A stretch of DNA of 64,000 nucleotides from Actinoplanes oblitus (GTDB lineage: Bacteria > Actinomycetota > Actinomycetes > Mycobacteriales > Micromonosporaceae), in assembly GCF_030252345.1 (NCBI RefSeq), contig NZ_CP126980.1, positions 7,517,501 to 7,581,500 of the forward strand, given 5' to 3'. The notes under the pieces are model-generated. The model ran no database searches. It was not told the origin of the DNA and saw only the letters and a list, made by a program, of their open reading frames with translations. Positions 1 through 8,586 of this stretch are shown in pieces. Positions within the stretch are counted from its first letter, which is position 1, and each line of letters begins with the position of its first letter. The position numbers and the translations under genes are program-made.

Positions 1-1207
1 TGAGGCAGAAGGCCAGTTGCTGAGCCACCCGGACGACGCCGGCCGCCACCGGTTCGCGGCCGCCGAGGATCCGCACGACGCGCGCGTGCACCGCCTGATG
101 CGTGACCCCGAAGACGCCGCCGTCCAGGGCCGCGGAGTCAGTGTCCCTGATGTATCCGCAGATCAGGCGCAAGGTCAGCGGATTCTCCGCGAGCCGCCGC
201 AGGCCGGGGTCCGCGGACAGGCGTTTGCTCAGTGTCCGCCGCGGCTGTCGCTGCGGGATCAGCGCCTTCATCAGTGACCGCTGGTTCTTCGGGCTGAGCG
301 GGTTGATGGTGATCAGCCGGGACGAGGTGATCGCGCTCGGCTCGGCGAAGTCGCGGCTGGCGATCACGGCGTGCGAGTTCGGCAGGCTGTCCACGAGACG
401 GCGGATCGCGGTCAGGTGCTCCTCGGCCGTGCGGGCCACGTCCGTCGAGTCCAGCAACGCCGGAATCTCGTCGAACGAGTCGAACAGGAAGAGCCAGCCG
501 ACCACCTCCCGGTGTTCCCGGAAGTACTGCAGCACCTTTCCGCGCAGGAACGAGTCGCCCCTGCCGAGCAGCCCGGCCAGGAACTCCCGGTACGAATTCG
601 CCTCCACCGGACCCGCATCGGTGACGAAGAAGCGCAGGTCCACGTAGACCGGGATGACGCGCCCCTGAGCCGGACGCCGCCCCCGGGGCATCCCGCGCCG
701 GGCGAGCCCGCGCAGCCCGTACGTCTTGCCGGCGCCGGCCGGTCCGCGGACCAGGGTGAGCTGGCCGGCGCCACGCCAGCGGGCCCGCAACAGCCGGGAC
801 AGCCGGATCCGGCGTTCCTTCCGGCCGATCCGGCTGGTCGCGTCCACGTCGACACCCGGCTCCGAGGCGTCGGTCCCGGCATCCTCGACCAGGTCTCCGG
901 CCGCCTTGATCATCTGAAGGACGTCGTGGTCGACGATGGTCCGGGGGATCCGGCGCAGCCGGCGGACGCCGATCAGCAGGAGGGGAAGGGCGACGAGCGC
1001 GGCGGCACCCCGTTCCCACGGGTCCAGTCGGTGCCCGGGTATCGCGTTCAGTGCCGAGACGACGAGCACTCCACCCGCGCAGAGCACCGCGAGCCAGCTG
1101 ACGACCCGGCGGAAGGACCGGGGCCACTCATTGGCGTGTCCGAGCGTGTCGAAGAGCAGCGAAGCGGTCGACACCGCCAGCGCGGCGACGTCCAGGGCAT
1201 TCTCCAT
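1..1207 (-). CDS. NACHT-type P-loop NTPase with N-terminal membrane hairpin, 3' end off window
   Basis: Reading frame open from an ATG at 1207 to the window edge (402 residues, no stop). The ATG follows a GGAGGA ribosome site by about 6 nt. Residues 35-55 and 66-82 are hydrophobic and look like two membrane helices. A Walker A GPAGAGKT lies at 155-162 and a Walker B LFLFDSFDE at 239-247, whose D-x-x-D-E form is typical of NACHT/STAND NTPases. Next come a sensor-like VIASRD and the NPLTLRLI stretch that usually opens the NACHT winged-helix region. The C-terminal sensor or repeat domain is off the window, so the role is unknown. Membrane-anchored bacterial NACHT proteins include both signalling and phage-defence members; function here is inference. 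Confidence 0.8.
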   Translation of the reverse strand, partial: MENALDVAALAVSTASLLFDTLGHANEWPRSFRRVVSWLAVLCAGGVLVVSALNAIPGHRLDPWERGAAALVALPLLLIGVRRLRRIPRTIVDHDVLQMIKAAGDLVEDAGTDASEPGVDVDATSRIGRKERRIRLSRLLRARWRGAGQLTLVRGPAGAGKTYGLRGLARRGMPRGRRPAQGRVIPVYVDLRFFVTDAGPVEANSYREFLAGLLGRGDSFLRGKVLQYFREHREVVGWLFLFDSFDEIPALLDSTDVARTAEEHLTAIRRLVDSLPNSHAVIASRDFAEPSAITSSRLITINPLSPKNQRSLMKALIPQRQPRRTLSKRLSADPGLRRLAENPLTLRLICGYIRDTDSAALDGGVFGVTHQAVHARVVRILGGREPVAAGVVRVAQQLAFCL

Positions 1208-1312
1208 ACGAGATCCTCCGGCTCGCGAATGCCCTCCACTTGAGGCCACCGCGGAAGTCCCGTCAACCCCGCTGCCCGCATCGGACACGGGGGCGCCTCG
1301 CCCGGCCGCTTC

Positions 1313-1392
1313 GGCCCGGCGTCCGGCCCGGCGTCCGGCCCGGCGTCCGGCCCGGCGTCCGGCCCGGCGTCCGGCCCGGCGTCCGGCTCGGC
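1313..1392. repeat. 12-bp GC-rich tandem repeat, about 6.5 copies
   Basis: Six exact copies of GGCCCGGCGTCC run from 1313 to 1384, followed by a decayed partial copy. They lie in the 241-bp gap between the start of the NACHT gene and the end of the small membrane-protein gene. The period is a multiple of three, so all frames stay open, but no coding signal was accepted here. Confidence 0.9.
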
Positions 1393-1448
1393 GGCGATGG
1401 CCCGGCCCGCCGGACCGCGGCCGGCCGGCACCCCGGCACGGGTGGCCG

Positions 1449-1829
1449 TCAGCGCCGCCGGAGCAGGACGGCCGCCACGACGACCGGGACCATGCAGACG
1501 GTCTGCAGGGCGGCGTACCAGAGCGGGCAGACGCCGGGGATCAGGTCGACGCCGACGACGGCGATCGGCAGGACGACGGTGAGCGTGCGGAGGCGGTCGA
1601 GGGCCTTGGCGTTGCCCCGGCCGGCGGCGGTGGCCATCCGATAGAGCAGGACGGCGACGATCGGGAGCAGGACGCCGCGGATCCACATGAACGTGTTGAC
1701 CGGCTGACCGTGGGCCGCGACGGCGGCCAGGCCGGTGAGGGCGATGCCGCTCAGGACGGTGTAGGCCTTGAGGCTGGTCGCGGTCTTGTCGAGGCTGGTG
1801 GCGGCCGGGCGGTTCATCGTGATGTCCAT
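1449..1829 (-). CDS. small four-helix membrane protein, function unknown
   Basis: A 126-residue protein with four hydrophobic segments near residues 24-41, 47-66, 83-100 and 104-123, and a basic RRR end. It reads as a small integral membrane protein of the DUF type common in actinobacteria; I do not recognise the family. The start could be the ATG at 1829 or the in-frame ATG at 1817; neither has a strong ribosome site. A short inverted repeat (ACGCT-ACGG-AGCGT, 1837-1850) lies just upstream and may be an operator. It is transcribed toward the repeat tract and the NACHT gene, so a shared transcript is possible but unproven. Confidence 0.65.
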   Translation of the reverse strand: MDITMNRPAATSLDKTATSLKAYTVLSGIALTGLAAVAAHGQPVNTFMWIRGVLLPIVAVLLYRMATAAGRGNAKALDRLRTLTVVLPIAVVGVDLIPGVCPLWYAALQTVCMVPVVVAAVLLRRR

Positions 1830-1998
1830 GCCGGAAACGCTACGGAGCGTGCTCGGCGGCCGGTATCCGTCTGGCGGGAAGGTCGAGTGGGCCCAGACCC
1901 ACCATCGGGCGCGGACTCATGCGCGCCTCGCGGAGCAGGGTCGGTGACCGAAAGTGACAACTCCTTGCATCGCCATCGACACATCTCTATCCTCCTCA

Positions 1999-2046
1999 GG
2001 AAAGCGCTTTCCTCCCTGCCCCACTGTTCCCCAGAAAGCGCATTCC
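1999..2046 (+). promoter_or_regulatory. LacI-family-like operator pair upstream of pectate lyase
   Basis: GGAAAGCGCTTTCC at 1999-2012 is a perfect 14-bp palindrome centred on CG, the form bound by many LacI-type sugar regulators. A degenerate second copy, AGAAAGCGCATTCC, sits at about 2032-2045. Both lie within 90 bp of the pectate lyase start. The controlling regulator is not in the window. Confidence 0.6.
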
Positions 2047-2085
2047 CCCAGCAGGGCCCATCCCCAGTAGAAGCAGGTGAGACAC

Positions 2086-3291
2086 ATGAGACGACCAGTC
2101 GCCGTGCGCTGGCTGTCGGCGGGAGCCACAGCCGCCGTGACCGCCACGATCGCCCTCACCCTCCCGGCGTCCTCCGCCTTCGCCGCCGACAACCTCAGCC
2201 TCAGCGCCGGCGCCGACGGCTCCAGCAAGGCCAGCGGCACCAGTTACGGCAACGTCCGCGACGGCAACACCAGCACCTACTGGTCGCCGGCCGGCTCCAC
2301 CGGCTACGTCTCGGTCAAGTGGGGCAGCGCCACCACGGTGTCCTCCGCGATCATCAGGCAAGCCTCCGGCGGCGGCACGATCAACGCGTGGCGCCTGCTC
2401 AACGCGGACACCGGTGCGGTGCTGACCAGCGGCAGCGGCAGCCCGAGCAGCATCTCCTTCGGCTCGACAGCGCTGAAGAAGCTCACCTTCGAGATCACCG
2501 GCGCGTCCAGCGCGCCGCGGATCGCCGAGTTCGAGACATACGCCTCGGGCGGCGGCACCACCCCGACCAGCAGCCCCACCGCCAGCCCGAGCCCGACCGG
2601 CGGCGGGACCGGCACGCCGACCGGCACGTGGCCCACCTCGACCGGCTCGGTGAGCGTCTCCGGCACGATCTCCGTCTCGGGCACCTTCGACGGCGGGATG
2701 AAGACCTACTGCTGCATCGGCGACGGCTCGCAGAACGAGTCCCAGGACCCGATGTTCGAGATCGCCAACGGCGGCACCCTGCAGAACGTCATCATCGGCT
2801 CGCCCGCCGGGGACGGCGTGCACTGCGCGGGCACCTGCACCATCAAGAACGTGTGGTGGAACGACATCGGCGAGGACGCCGCGACCTTCAAGGGCACCAC
2901 CGGCGGAACCAGCTACGTCATCGGCGGCGGCGCGCGGTCCGGCAGCGACAAGACGTTCCAGCACAACGGCAACGGCACGGTCAGCATCTCCGGCTTCTAC
3001 CTCAGCGGCGCCGGCAAGCTGTACCGGGCGTGCGGCAACTGCTCCAGCTCCTACCAGCGCAACGTCAAGATCGACAACGTGCTGCTGAACGACATCGACA
3101 TGGTCGCCGGCATCAACACCAACTGGGGCGACACCGCCACCATCACCCGGGTCACCCTGACCAACAGCTCCAGCGCCGTGGTCTGCGGCCAGTACAAGGG
3201 CGTCGCCAAGGGCAGCGAGCCCAGCTACCTCGGCGAAGGCTGGAACAACGCCAACTGCAAGGTCACCAAGAGCGACATCACCTACAAGTAG
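2086..3291 (+). CDS. secreted pectate lyase, PL3 family, with N-terminal carbohydrate-binding module
   Basis: Predicted to cleave pectate/polygalacturonate by beta-elimination outside the cell. Residues 1-33 are a signal peptide ending AFA-AD. About 35-155 form a discoidin/F5-F8-like or CBM module, then a Thr/Ser/Pro linker to about 185, then the PL3 parallel beta-helix. PL3 hallmarks are DGVHCAGTC (D243), NVWWNDIGEDAATFK, FQHNGNG and GKLYRACGNC. The ATG at 2086 is preferred over a GTG at 2077 because AGGTGA lies 5 nt upstream of it. The gene stands alone, with LacI-like operators before it and a strong hairpin after it, so it is probably a sugar-regulated monocistron. Confidence 0.9.
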   Translation: MRRPVAVRWLSAGATAAVTATIALTLPASSAFAADNLSLSAGADGSSKASGTSYGNVRDGNTSTYWSPAGSTGYVSVKWGSATTVSSAIIRQASGGGTINAWRLLNADTGAVLTSGSGSPSSISFGSTALKKLTFEITGASSAPRIAEFETYASGGGTTPTSSPTASPSPTGGGTGTPTGTWPTSTGSVSVSGTISVSGTFDGGMKTYCCIGDGSQNESQDPMFEIANGGTLQNVIIGSPAGDGVHCAGTCTIKNVWWNDIGEDAATFKGTTGGTSYVIGGGARSGSDKTFQHNGNGTVSISGFYLSGAGKLYRACGNCSSSYQRNVKIDNVLLNDIDMVAGINTNWGDTATITRVTLTNSSSAVVCGQYKGVAKGSEPSYLGEGWNNANCKVTKSDITYK

Positions 3292-3333
3292 CGGAGCCGG
3301 GTGCCTTCCAGGCACCGCCGGCACATGCCGACC

Positions 3334-3364
3334 GGCGCGCTCGCCCCTCGCGGGCGGGCGCGCC
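3334..3364. terminator. hairpin terminator between pectate lyase and convergent gene
   Basis: A 13-bp stem (3334-3346 with 3352-3364, one T-G wobble) with a 5-nt loop lies 43 nt after the pectate lyase stop and 36 nt beyond the stop of the convergent gene. It could serve both. No long T-run follows. Confidence 0.65.
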
Positions 3365-3400
3365 CCGGCCCACGTCGCACACCTTTTCGGTACGCGTTTC

Positions 3401-4015
3401 TCAGGTGCCGGCCGGCGGCTGCGGGTCGTCCCCGAGGACTCGCTGGACCACCTGGTAGACCTGCTCGACGGTGATCCCGTGCCGTTGCGCGATGCCGTGC
3501 ACATCGTGACCGTCGGCGTATTCGGCGACGACGCCATCCTCGTTCACGAAGACGTGCGGCGGCACGTGCTCCGGTCCCGGATACCCCGGTGGACCGTAAG
3601 CGATCGGCGGAGGGTAGGGCTGCGGCACCGCAGGCGGCGCGTGATGACCCGGGGGCGCTTGACCCTGCGGCGGATAGTAGCCAGGCGGCGGATAGTAACC
3701 GGGCGGCGGCGGATATCCCGGAGGGCCGTAGTAACCGGGTGGCGCTTGAGGATCCGGTTGGGGGTAAGGACCCGGCGGCGCTTGATGACCCGGTTGGCCG
3801 TAAGGACCCGGCGGCACCGGCGGGGCGGGATAACCGGGCGGCGCGTGGTAGCCCGCCTGCGGCGGAGGATAGCCCACGGGCCCGACCTCCCGCTCGACCA
3901 CCGCATAGACCTGCGCGACGGTGAGTCCATACCGCAGCGCGATGCTCTCCACGTCGTAGCCGTCACCGAACTCGGCGACGACGCGATCCACCCAGCTCGG
4001 CTCTGCCTCGGTCAC
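3401..4015 (-). CDS. proline-rich protein with duplicated HTH-like modules at both ends
   Basis: A 204-residue protein of unusual design. Residues 12-45 and 162-195 are copies of one 34-residue module (21 of 34 positions identical by hand), with the pattern D-G-x-D-V-x-x-I-A-x-R-x-G-x-T-V-x-Q-V-Y. That spacing looks like a helix-turn-helix of the sigma-70 region 4 or terminase type. Between them, 46 to about 155 is Pro/Gly/Tyr-rich, with repeats such as PPGYYPP. No signal peptide or membrane helix. I do not recognise a family; DNA binding with a flexible linker is inference. The start is GTG at 4015; a GATAGCTT -10-like box lies so close that the mRNA may be leaderless. Confidence 0.75.
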   Translation of the reverse strand: MTEAEPSWVDRVVAEFGDGYDVESIALRYGLTVAQVYAVVEREVGPVGYPPPQAGYHAPPGYPAPPVPPGPYGQPGHQAPPGPYPQPDPQAPPGYYGPPGYPPPPGYYPPPGYYPPQGQAPPGHHAPPAVPQPYPPPIAYGPPGYPGPEHVPPHVFVNEDGVVAEYADGHDVHGIAQRHGITVEQVYQVVQRVLGDDPQPPAGT

Positions 4016-4248
4016 CCACTCAAGCTATCGGCCCGGCCCAAATCCGGGGGTGTGCGGAGGTCGTCGACGAGCTGGGGGTACCGCGGCCACCCGCCACGCC
4101 CGTAGCTCGCCGGGCGGTCCGGGGCCAAGCGTGCCTCGCGTGGCTCGGCGGGACTCTGCCAGGGCGTACAAAATGGGGTTTCACCGGCGAAGGCGGCCCG
4201 GACGATGCCGGACCGCCTTGCCGGAAGCGGTCAAGAATGCGCCGCAGC

Positions 4249-4330
4249 GGTCAGCGGGGATGACCTTTCTCCACCGCCGATAGCGCCACCGGTCAGCGGG
4301 GGACGACCTTCTCCACCGCCCACTGGCGCC
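4249..4330. repeat. imperfect 40-bp direct repeat at the 3' end of argH
   Basis: The last 40 bp of argH (4291-4330) are repeated with a few changes at 4249-4287, just after its stop. Both copies contain GGTCAGCGGGG, then a CTTCTCCACCGCC or TTTCTCCACCGCC block. This looks like a partial tandem duplication of the gene end. Confidence 0.8.
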
Positions 4331-5723
4331 AGGTGTCCAGTTTGTGCTGGACGGTGGCCAGCTGCTCGCGGACCGGGCCCGGGCCCGTCGAGCCCGGCGT
4401 GGTGCGGGCCGCCAGGGCCGAGGAGACCGAGAGGACCTCGCGGACCGACGGGTCGAGGTGGCCGCTGACTGTCGTCAGGTCGTCGTCGGTCAGGTCCTCC
4501 AGCTCGCACTCGCGCGCCGAGCAGAGGGCCACCAGCTTCCCGGTGATCTCGTGCGCGTCGCGGAACGGCACGCCGCGCCGGACCAGCCAGTCCGCCACCT
4601 CGGTGGCCAGCGAGAAGCCGACCGGGGCGGCGGCCGCGAGGCGGTCCACGCGGACGGTCATCGTGGAGATCATCCCGGCCAGCGCGGGGAGCAGCAGCTC
4701 CAGCGTGTCGACGGCGTCGAAGGCCGGCTCCTTGTCCTCCTGCATGTCGCGGTCGTAGGTGAGCGGGAGGCCCTTGAGCATGGTGAGCACCGCGACCAGG
4801 CCGCCGACCAGCCGGCCGCTCTTGCCGCGGGCCAGCTCGGCGATGTCCGCGTTCTTCTTCTGCGGCATGATCGACGAGCCGGTGGCGAACGCGTCGTCCA
4901 GCTCCACCCAGCCGAACTCGGTGGAGGTCCAGAGCACCACCTCCTCGCCGAGGCGGGACAGGTGCACGCCGATCAGCGCGGTGACGAAGAGGAACTCGGC
5001 GACGAAGTCGCGGTCGGCGACGGCGTCCATCGAGTTCGGCGCGGGCGCGGCGAAGCCCAGCTCCTTGGCGACAGCGGCCGGGTCGAGCGGCAGCGACGAG
5101 CCGGCCAGGGCGCCGGAGCCGAGCGGGCTGATCGCGGTCCGGACGTCCCAGTCGCGCAGCCGCTCCAGGTCACGCAGCAGCGGCTGCACGTGGGCGAGCA
5201 GCCAGTGACCGAAACTGACCGGCTGGGCGTGCTGCACGTGGGTCATCCCGGGTGCCGGGGTGTCGACGTTGCGCGCGGCCTGCTCGGTCAGCGCGTCGGC
5301 CAGCTCGATCAGCGCGACGGCCACCCCGCGGGCGTGGTCGCGCAGGTAGAGCCGCAGGTCGGTGGCGACCTGGTCGTTGCGCGACCGGCCGGCGCGCAGC
5401 TTGCCGCCGAGCGCGCCGAGGCGCTCCAGCAGGCCGCGCTCCAGGGCGGTGTGCACGTCCTCGTCCTCGATGGTGGGGCGGAACTCGCCGGCGGCGCAGG
5501 CCGACTCGAGGTCGTCCAGCGCGGCCAGCATCCGGCCCAGCTCGTCGGCGTCGAGCAGCCCCGCGTTCGCCAGCACGCGGGCGTGCGCGCGGGAGGCGAG
5601 CAAGTCATAGGGCGCCAGCCGCCAGTCGAACTGGACGCTGACGCTCAACCGGGCCAGGGCCTCCGCCGGACCACCGGCGAATCGCGCACCCCAGAGCCGG
5701 GTCGGCTCGTCACTCTCCGGCAC
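4293..5723 (-). CDS. argH: argininosuccinate lyase
   Basis: Last step of arginine synthesis: argininosuccinate to arginine plus fumarate, in the cytosol. The 476 residues match the usual length of the fumarase/aspartase superfamily enzyme. The signature GSSIMPQKKN is at 282-291 with the catalytic serine in it. VHTALE (about 90-95) and the THVQH histidine at 162 are further active-site parts. The start is GTG at 5723 with GGAG about 6 nt upstream. It is separated from the main arginine operon by dapE and three other genes and points away from dapE. The sequence just after its stop carries a partial duplication of its own 3' end. Confidence 0.96.
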   Translation of the reverse strand: MPESDEPTRLWGARFAGGPAEALARLSVSVQFDWRLAPYDLLASRAHARVLANAGLLDADELGRMLAALDDLESACAAGEFRPTIEDEDVHTALERGLLERLGALGGKLRAGRSRNDQVATDLRLYLRDHARGVAVALIELADALTEQAARNVDTPAPGMTHVQHAQPVSFGHWLLAHVQPLLRDLERLRDWDVRTAISPLGSGALAGSSLPLDPAAVAKELGFAAPAPNSMDAVADRDFVAEFLFVTALIGVHLSRLGEEVVLWTSTEFGWVELDDAFATGSSIMPQKKNADIAELARGKSGRLVGGLVAVLTMLKGLPLTYDRDMQEDKEPAFDAVDTLELLLPALAGMISTMTVRVDRLAAAAPVGFSLATEVADWLVRRGVPFRDAHEITGKLVALCSARECELEDLTDDDLTTVSGHLDPSVREVLSVSSALAARTTPGSTGPGPVREQLATVQHKLDTWRQWAVEKVVPR

Positions 5724-5803
5724 ACCTACTCCTTGATCGTTAGAAACTTCCGCCTGACTTTAACGCGTGCATAATAATACCCCACCTCTGATAAAGTTGC
5801 ATC

Positions 5804-6862
5804 ATGGCTGATCTCGATCTCACCGGCGACGTCGTCGCCCTCACCCGCGTCATCTGCGACATCCCCTCGGTCAGCGGCGACGAGACGGAGCTCGCCGACG
5901 CCGTCGAGGCAGCACTGCGGAAATACCCGCACCTGGAGGTGCTGCGCGACGGTGACGCCGTGGTCGCCCGCACCAACCTGGGCCGCGCCACCCGGGTCGT
6001 GCTCGCCGGCCACCTCGACACCGTCCCGATCGCCGGCAACCTGCCGGTCGTCGAGGACGGCGACGTCCTGCGCGGCCGCGGCACCGTCGACATGAAGGCC
6101 GGAGTCGCCACCACGCTGCACCTGGCCGCGACGCTGACGAGCCCGCGCTACGACGTCACCTATGTCTACTACGACCACGAGGAGGTCGCCGCCAAGCTGA
6201 ACGGGCTCGGCCGCCTGGTGCGCAACCACCCCGACTGGCTGGCCGGCGACTTCGCCATCCTCGGCGAGCCGAGCGACGGCACCGTCGAGGGCGGCTGCCA
6301 GGGGACCATGCGCGTGAAGATCACCGTGCCGGGTGTCGCCGCGCACGCCGCCCGCTCCTGGATCGGCAGCAACGCCATCCACAGCGCCGGCGGGGTCCTG
6401 GACGTGCTGCGGGCCTACCAGCCGCGGCGCCCGGTCGTCGAGGGACTGCAGTACCGCGAGGGCCTCAACGCGGTGAAGATCGAGGGCGGCATCGCCGGCA
6501 ACGTCATCCCCGACCTGTGCACCGTCTTCGTCAACTACCGGTTCGCCCCGGACCGCTCGGTCGAGGAGGCCGAGGCCCACCTGCGCGAGGTCTTCGCCGG
6601 GTTCGACCTGGAGGTCACCGACAGCGCCCCCGGCGCGCGCCCCGGCCTGGACAAGCCGGCCGCCAAGGAGTTCGTCGACCTGGTCGGCCGCCAGCCGCAG
6701 GCCAAACTCGGCTGGACCGACGTGTCGCGCTTCGCCGCCCTCGGCATCCCGGCGGTCAACTACGGCCCCGGCGACCCGCTGCAGGCGCACACCGACGGCG
6801 AGCACGTCCCGATCCCGGAGATCCGCACCGCCCTGCACAACCTCACGACCTGGCTGAGCTGA
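5804..6862 (+). CDS. dapE: succinyl-diaminopimelate desuccinylase
   Basis: M20 metallopeptidase of the lysine/meso-diaminopimelate pathway, removing succinate from N-succinyl-LL-diaminopimelate for lysine and cell-wall synthesis. The 352 residues show the zinc-site motifs H70-x-D72, D97 in RGTVDMKAG, and the catalytic HEE at 125-127. No clear ribosome site precedes ATG 5804. A GATAAAG box about 10 nt upstream could be the -10 of a leaderless transcript. The 80-bp divergent gap with argH is AT-rich (TAATAAT, TGCAT). A perfect hairpin follows the stop. Some M20 amidohydrolases have other substrates, but length and motifs fit DapE well. Confidence 0.88.
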   Translation: MADLDLTGDVVALTRVICDIPSVSGDETELADAVEAALRKYPHLEVLRDGDAVVARTNLGRATRVVLAGHLDTVPIAGNLPVVEDGDVLRGRGTVDMKAGVATTLHLAATLTSPRYDVTYVYYDHEEVAAKLNGLGRLVRNHPDWLAGDFAILGEPSDGTVEGGCQGTMRVKITVPGVAAHAARSWIGSNAIHSAGGVLDVLRAYQPRRPVVEGLQYREGLNAVKIEGGIAGNVIPDLCTVFVNYRFAPDRSVEEAEAHLREVFAGFDLEVTDSAPGARPGLDKPAAKEFVDLVGRQPQAKLGWTDVSRFAALGIPAVNYGPGDPLQAHTDGEHVPIPEIRTALHNLTTWLS

Positions 6863-6871
6863 GCCCGCGGC

Positions 6872-6899
6872 GAGCGGCCCGGCTCCTCCCGGGCCGCTC
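6872..6899 (+). terminator. terminator hairpin after dapE
   Basis: An 11-bp perfect stem (6872-6882 with 6889-6899) with a 6-nt loop starts 10 nt after the dapE stop. No T-run follows. Confidence 0.7.
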
Positions 6900-6948
6900 C
6901 CGTGGCCGGGATCCGGAAAGTGTCGTACCGGTGTCGCATGATCGCGGG

Positions 6949-7511
6949 GTGACGTGGACGCACCTGCTGCCGGAGACCGGCGAGATCGACCCACCGCCGC
7001 CGGGACGCCTCCGCTTCGCCACCTGGTGCGGTGAGCCGCCCCCGCCCGACCCGGCCGACGCCGGCTTCGAGGAGGCGGTCCTGCGGGCGGCGTCACCGGC
7101 CTGTTCCGCCACGCCACGGCGCTGGCCAAGGTGTCCCCGCCGCGGGCCTGGCTGCGATCGGCGGCACCGTTCGCCGGCGAGTGGCCGGTGCGAGCGGTGC
7201 TGGAGTGCTTCGCCGGCTTCGCCGGCCACGTCTGGTCCGGCAGCGACGAGTTGCTTCGCGGGCTCACCTGGATGCTGTCACTGGATCCCTCCCCGGAGGC
7301 CACCGAGCTGCTGGGCCGGGTCGCGGTCACGGCCGGCTCGTCCGGTGCGCGCAGCAGGGGCTACGTGTTCGCTCCGCTGACCGCCGCCGCTGCCGTCGAG
7401 ATCCTGACGAGCCGGCCCGGCGACGTGCCGGGCCGGGCGCTGACCGAGCTGTCGCGGATCGTGGTTCACAAGGCGCTGCTGGCCCGGGTGCGCGCCGCTC
7501 TCGACCGGTGA
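6949..7511 (+). pseudogene. unknown gene interrupted by a frameshift near 7083-7090
   Basis: A GTG at 6949 opens a frame (VTWTHLLPETGEIDPPP...) with good codon bias up to about 7083. There it turns implausible, while the frame one base off becomes coding-like (VTGLFRHATALAKVSPPRAW) and runs to the stop at 7511. Restoring one missing base in the GC run around 7083-7090 would give a protein of about 187 residues. Either the gene is inactivated or there is a one-base error in a GC-rich tract. The joined product is not a family I recognise; it is mainly helical with no signal peptide. A GTG at 7131 could alternatively start the 126-residue C-terminal part alone. Confidence 0.55.
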
Positions 7512-7573
7512 GCTCGTGGCGCGCTGGTCCGCGGCAGGTGCACGGGATCCATGCGGCGGCCGGGCGCGTCGCC

Positions 7574-8536
7574 TCAGTCAGGCAGCGCGCCGGCGAGCAC
7601 CCGTCTGGTCCGGCCGCCGAGGGCGTCGAGCTCGGCGGACGCGCCTCGCACCTCGGTGACCAGTTCGACGGCGGCCAGCAGGTGTTCGAGGGCGATCACG
7701 TGCTCGTCGAACGGCTCGTCGTCCGCGAACCGATCGAGCAGGATCGCGAAGTCGGCCAGCACCGCCTCGGCATACCCGGCCGCCCGGCCGGCATCCCCGA
7801 CGCGCAGGCAGCAGCGGGCCGCTTCGATCATCGCTCGCCCGACGAAGGCGTGGCTCTGGCCCAGCAGCCGCGTGGTGATGCGCCCGGCCAGGTCGAGGGC
7901 GCGCTGTTCGAGTCCCGGGTCGGGCAGGGCCGCGAACTCGGCGGCGAGCTGACGGGCCGCCATGGCGAGCGCGACGCCGTCGACCCACTGCTGGGAGCCC
8001 TCCGGAGCGCACGGCCGCTGCCCCAGCCCCGCGATGCACGCCTCGGCGGCGACCGAGACCGACGTCGCCGCCTGGACCAGCAGGCGCGAGCGGGCCGGGC
8101 CCCGCACGTCCGACGCGACGGCCAGGCGGGCGACCTCGAGGGCCACCGCGATGTCCTCGGTGCCCCGGGTCGGCTCGCCCGGCCGCGCCCTCGCCAGCAG
8201 GGCCGCCGCGGCGGCCCTGTCTCCGGGTGCCGGCCCGGCCGCTTCCGCGGCGACGGGCAGTCCGAGCTCCAGCCGGTAGGACGTCCACGCCAGCGGATCC
8301 TTGACCCGGTCCGGCTCGTTCTCGGGACGCCCGGACGAGGCGCGGACGACGCCACCCATGACCCGGTCCATCGCGAGCCGCGCGTCGTCGAACGGCAACG
8401 CGAACCGCTCGGTCAGCACGGTCAGGACCTCGCGACGGCTCGTCCCCCCGGCCTCGGCCGCCCGCAGGAACACCACGAGATCGCGCACCGTGGTTCCGCG
8501 CGCGAGGCGTACGGACAGATCGTCGGTCCACTCCAC
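7574..8536 (-). CDS. hypothetical alpha-helical protein
   Basis: A 320-residue soluble protein, strongly helical and rich in Ala, Arg, Glu and Leu. There are helix pairs from about 130 to 290 that look TPR-like, but I could not assign a repeat or domain. The first 60 residues (GTTVRDLVVFLRAAEAGGTS, then a helix ending in FALPF) may form a separate small domain. No signal peptide or membrane helix. It converges on the frameshifted gene, 62 bp away. Codon bias is normal for the genome. Function unknown. Confidence 0.65.
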   Translation of the reverse strand: MEWTDDLSVRLARGTTVRDLVVFLRAAEAGGTSRREVLTVLTERFALPFDDARLAMDRVMGGVVRASSGRPENEPDRVKDPLAWTSYRLELGLPVAAEAAGPAPGDRAAAAALLARARPGEPTRGTEDIAVALEVARLAVASDVRGPARSRLLVQAATSVSVAAEACIAGLGQRPCAPEGSQQWVDGVALAMAARQLAAEFAALPDPGLEQRALDLAGRITTRLLGQSHAFVGRAMIEAARCCLRVGDAGRAAGYAEAVLADFAILLDRFADDEPFDEHVIALEHLLAAVELVTEVRGASAELDALGGRTRRVLAGALPD

Positions 8537-8586
8537 GGCTAGAGGATGCCGCTCCCGGCCGTGGTCGACAAGCGGGCCGGGAAAAG

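Noticed and set aside
1208-1448. A GPDA-repeat protein on the minus strand across the 12-bp repeats
   Set aside because: The open frame exists only because of the repeat and overlaps the start of the NACHT gene out of frame.
936-3458. 840-codon open frame on the plus strand
   Set aside because: Composed of arginine- and proline-rich low-complexity sequence running antisense to or out of frame with the membrane protein and pectate lyase; a typical GC-rich shadow.
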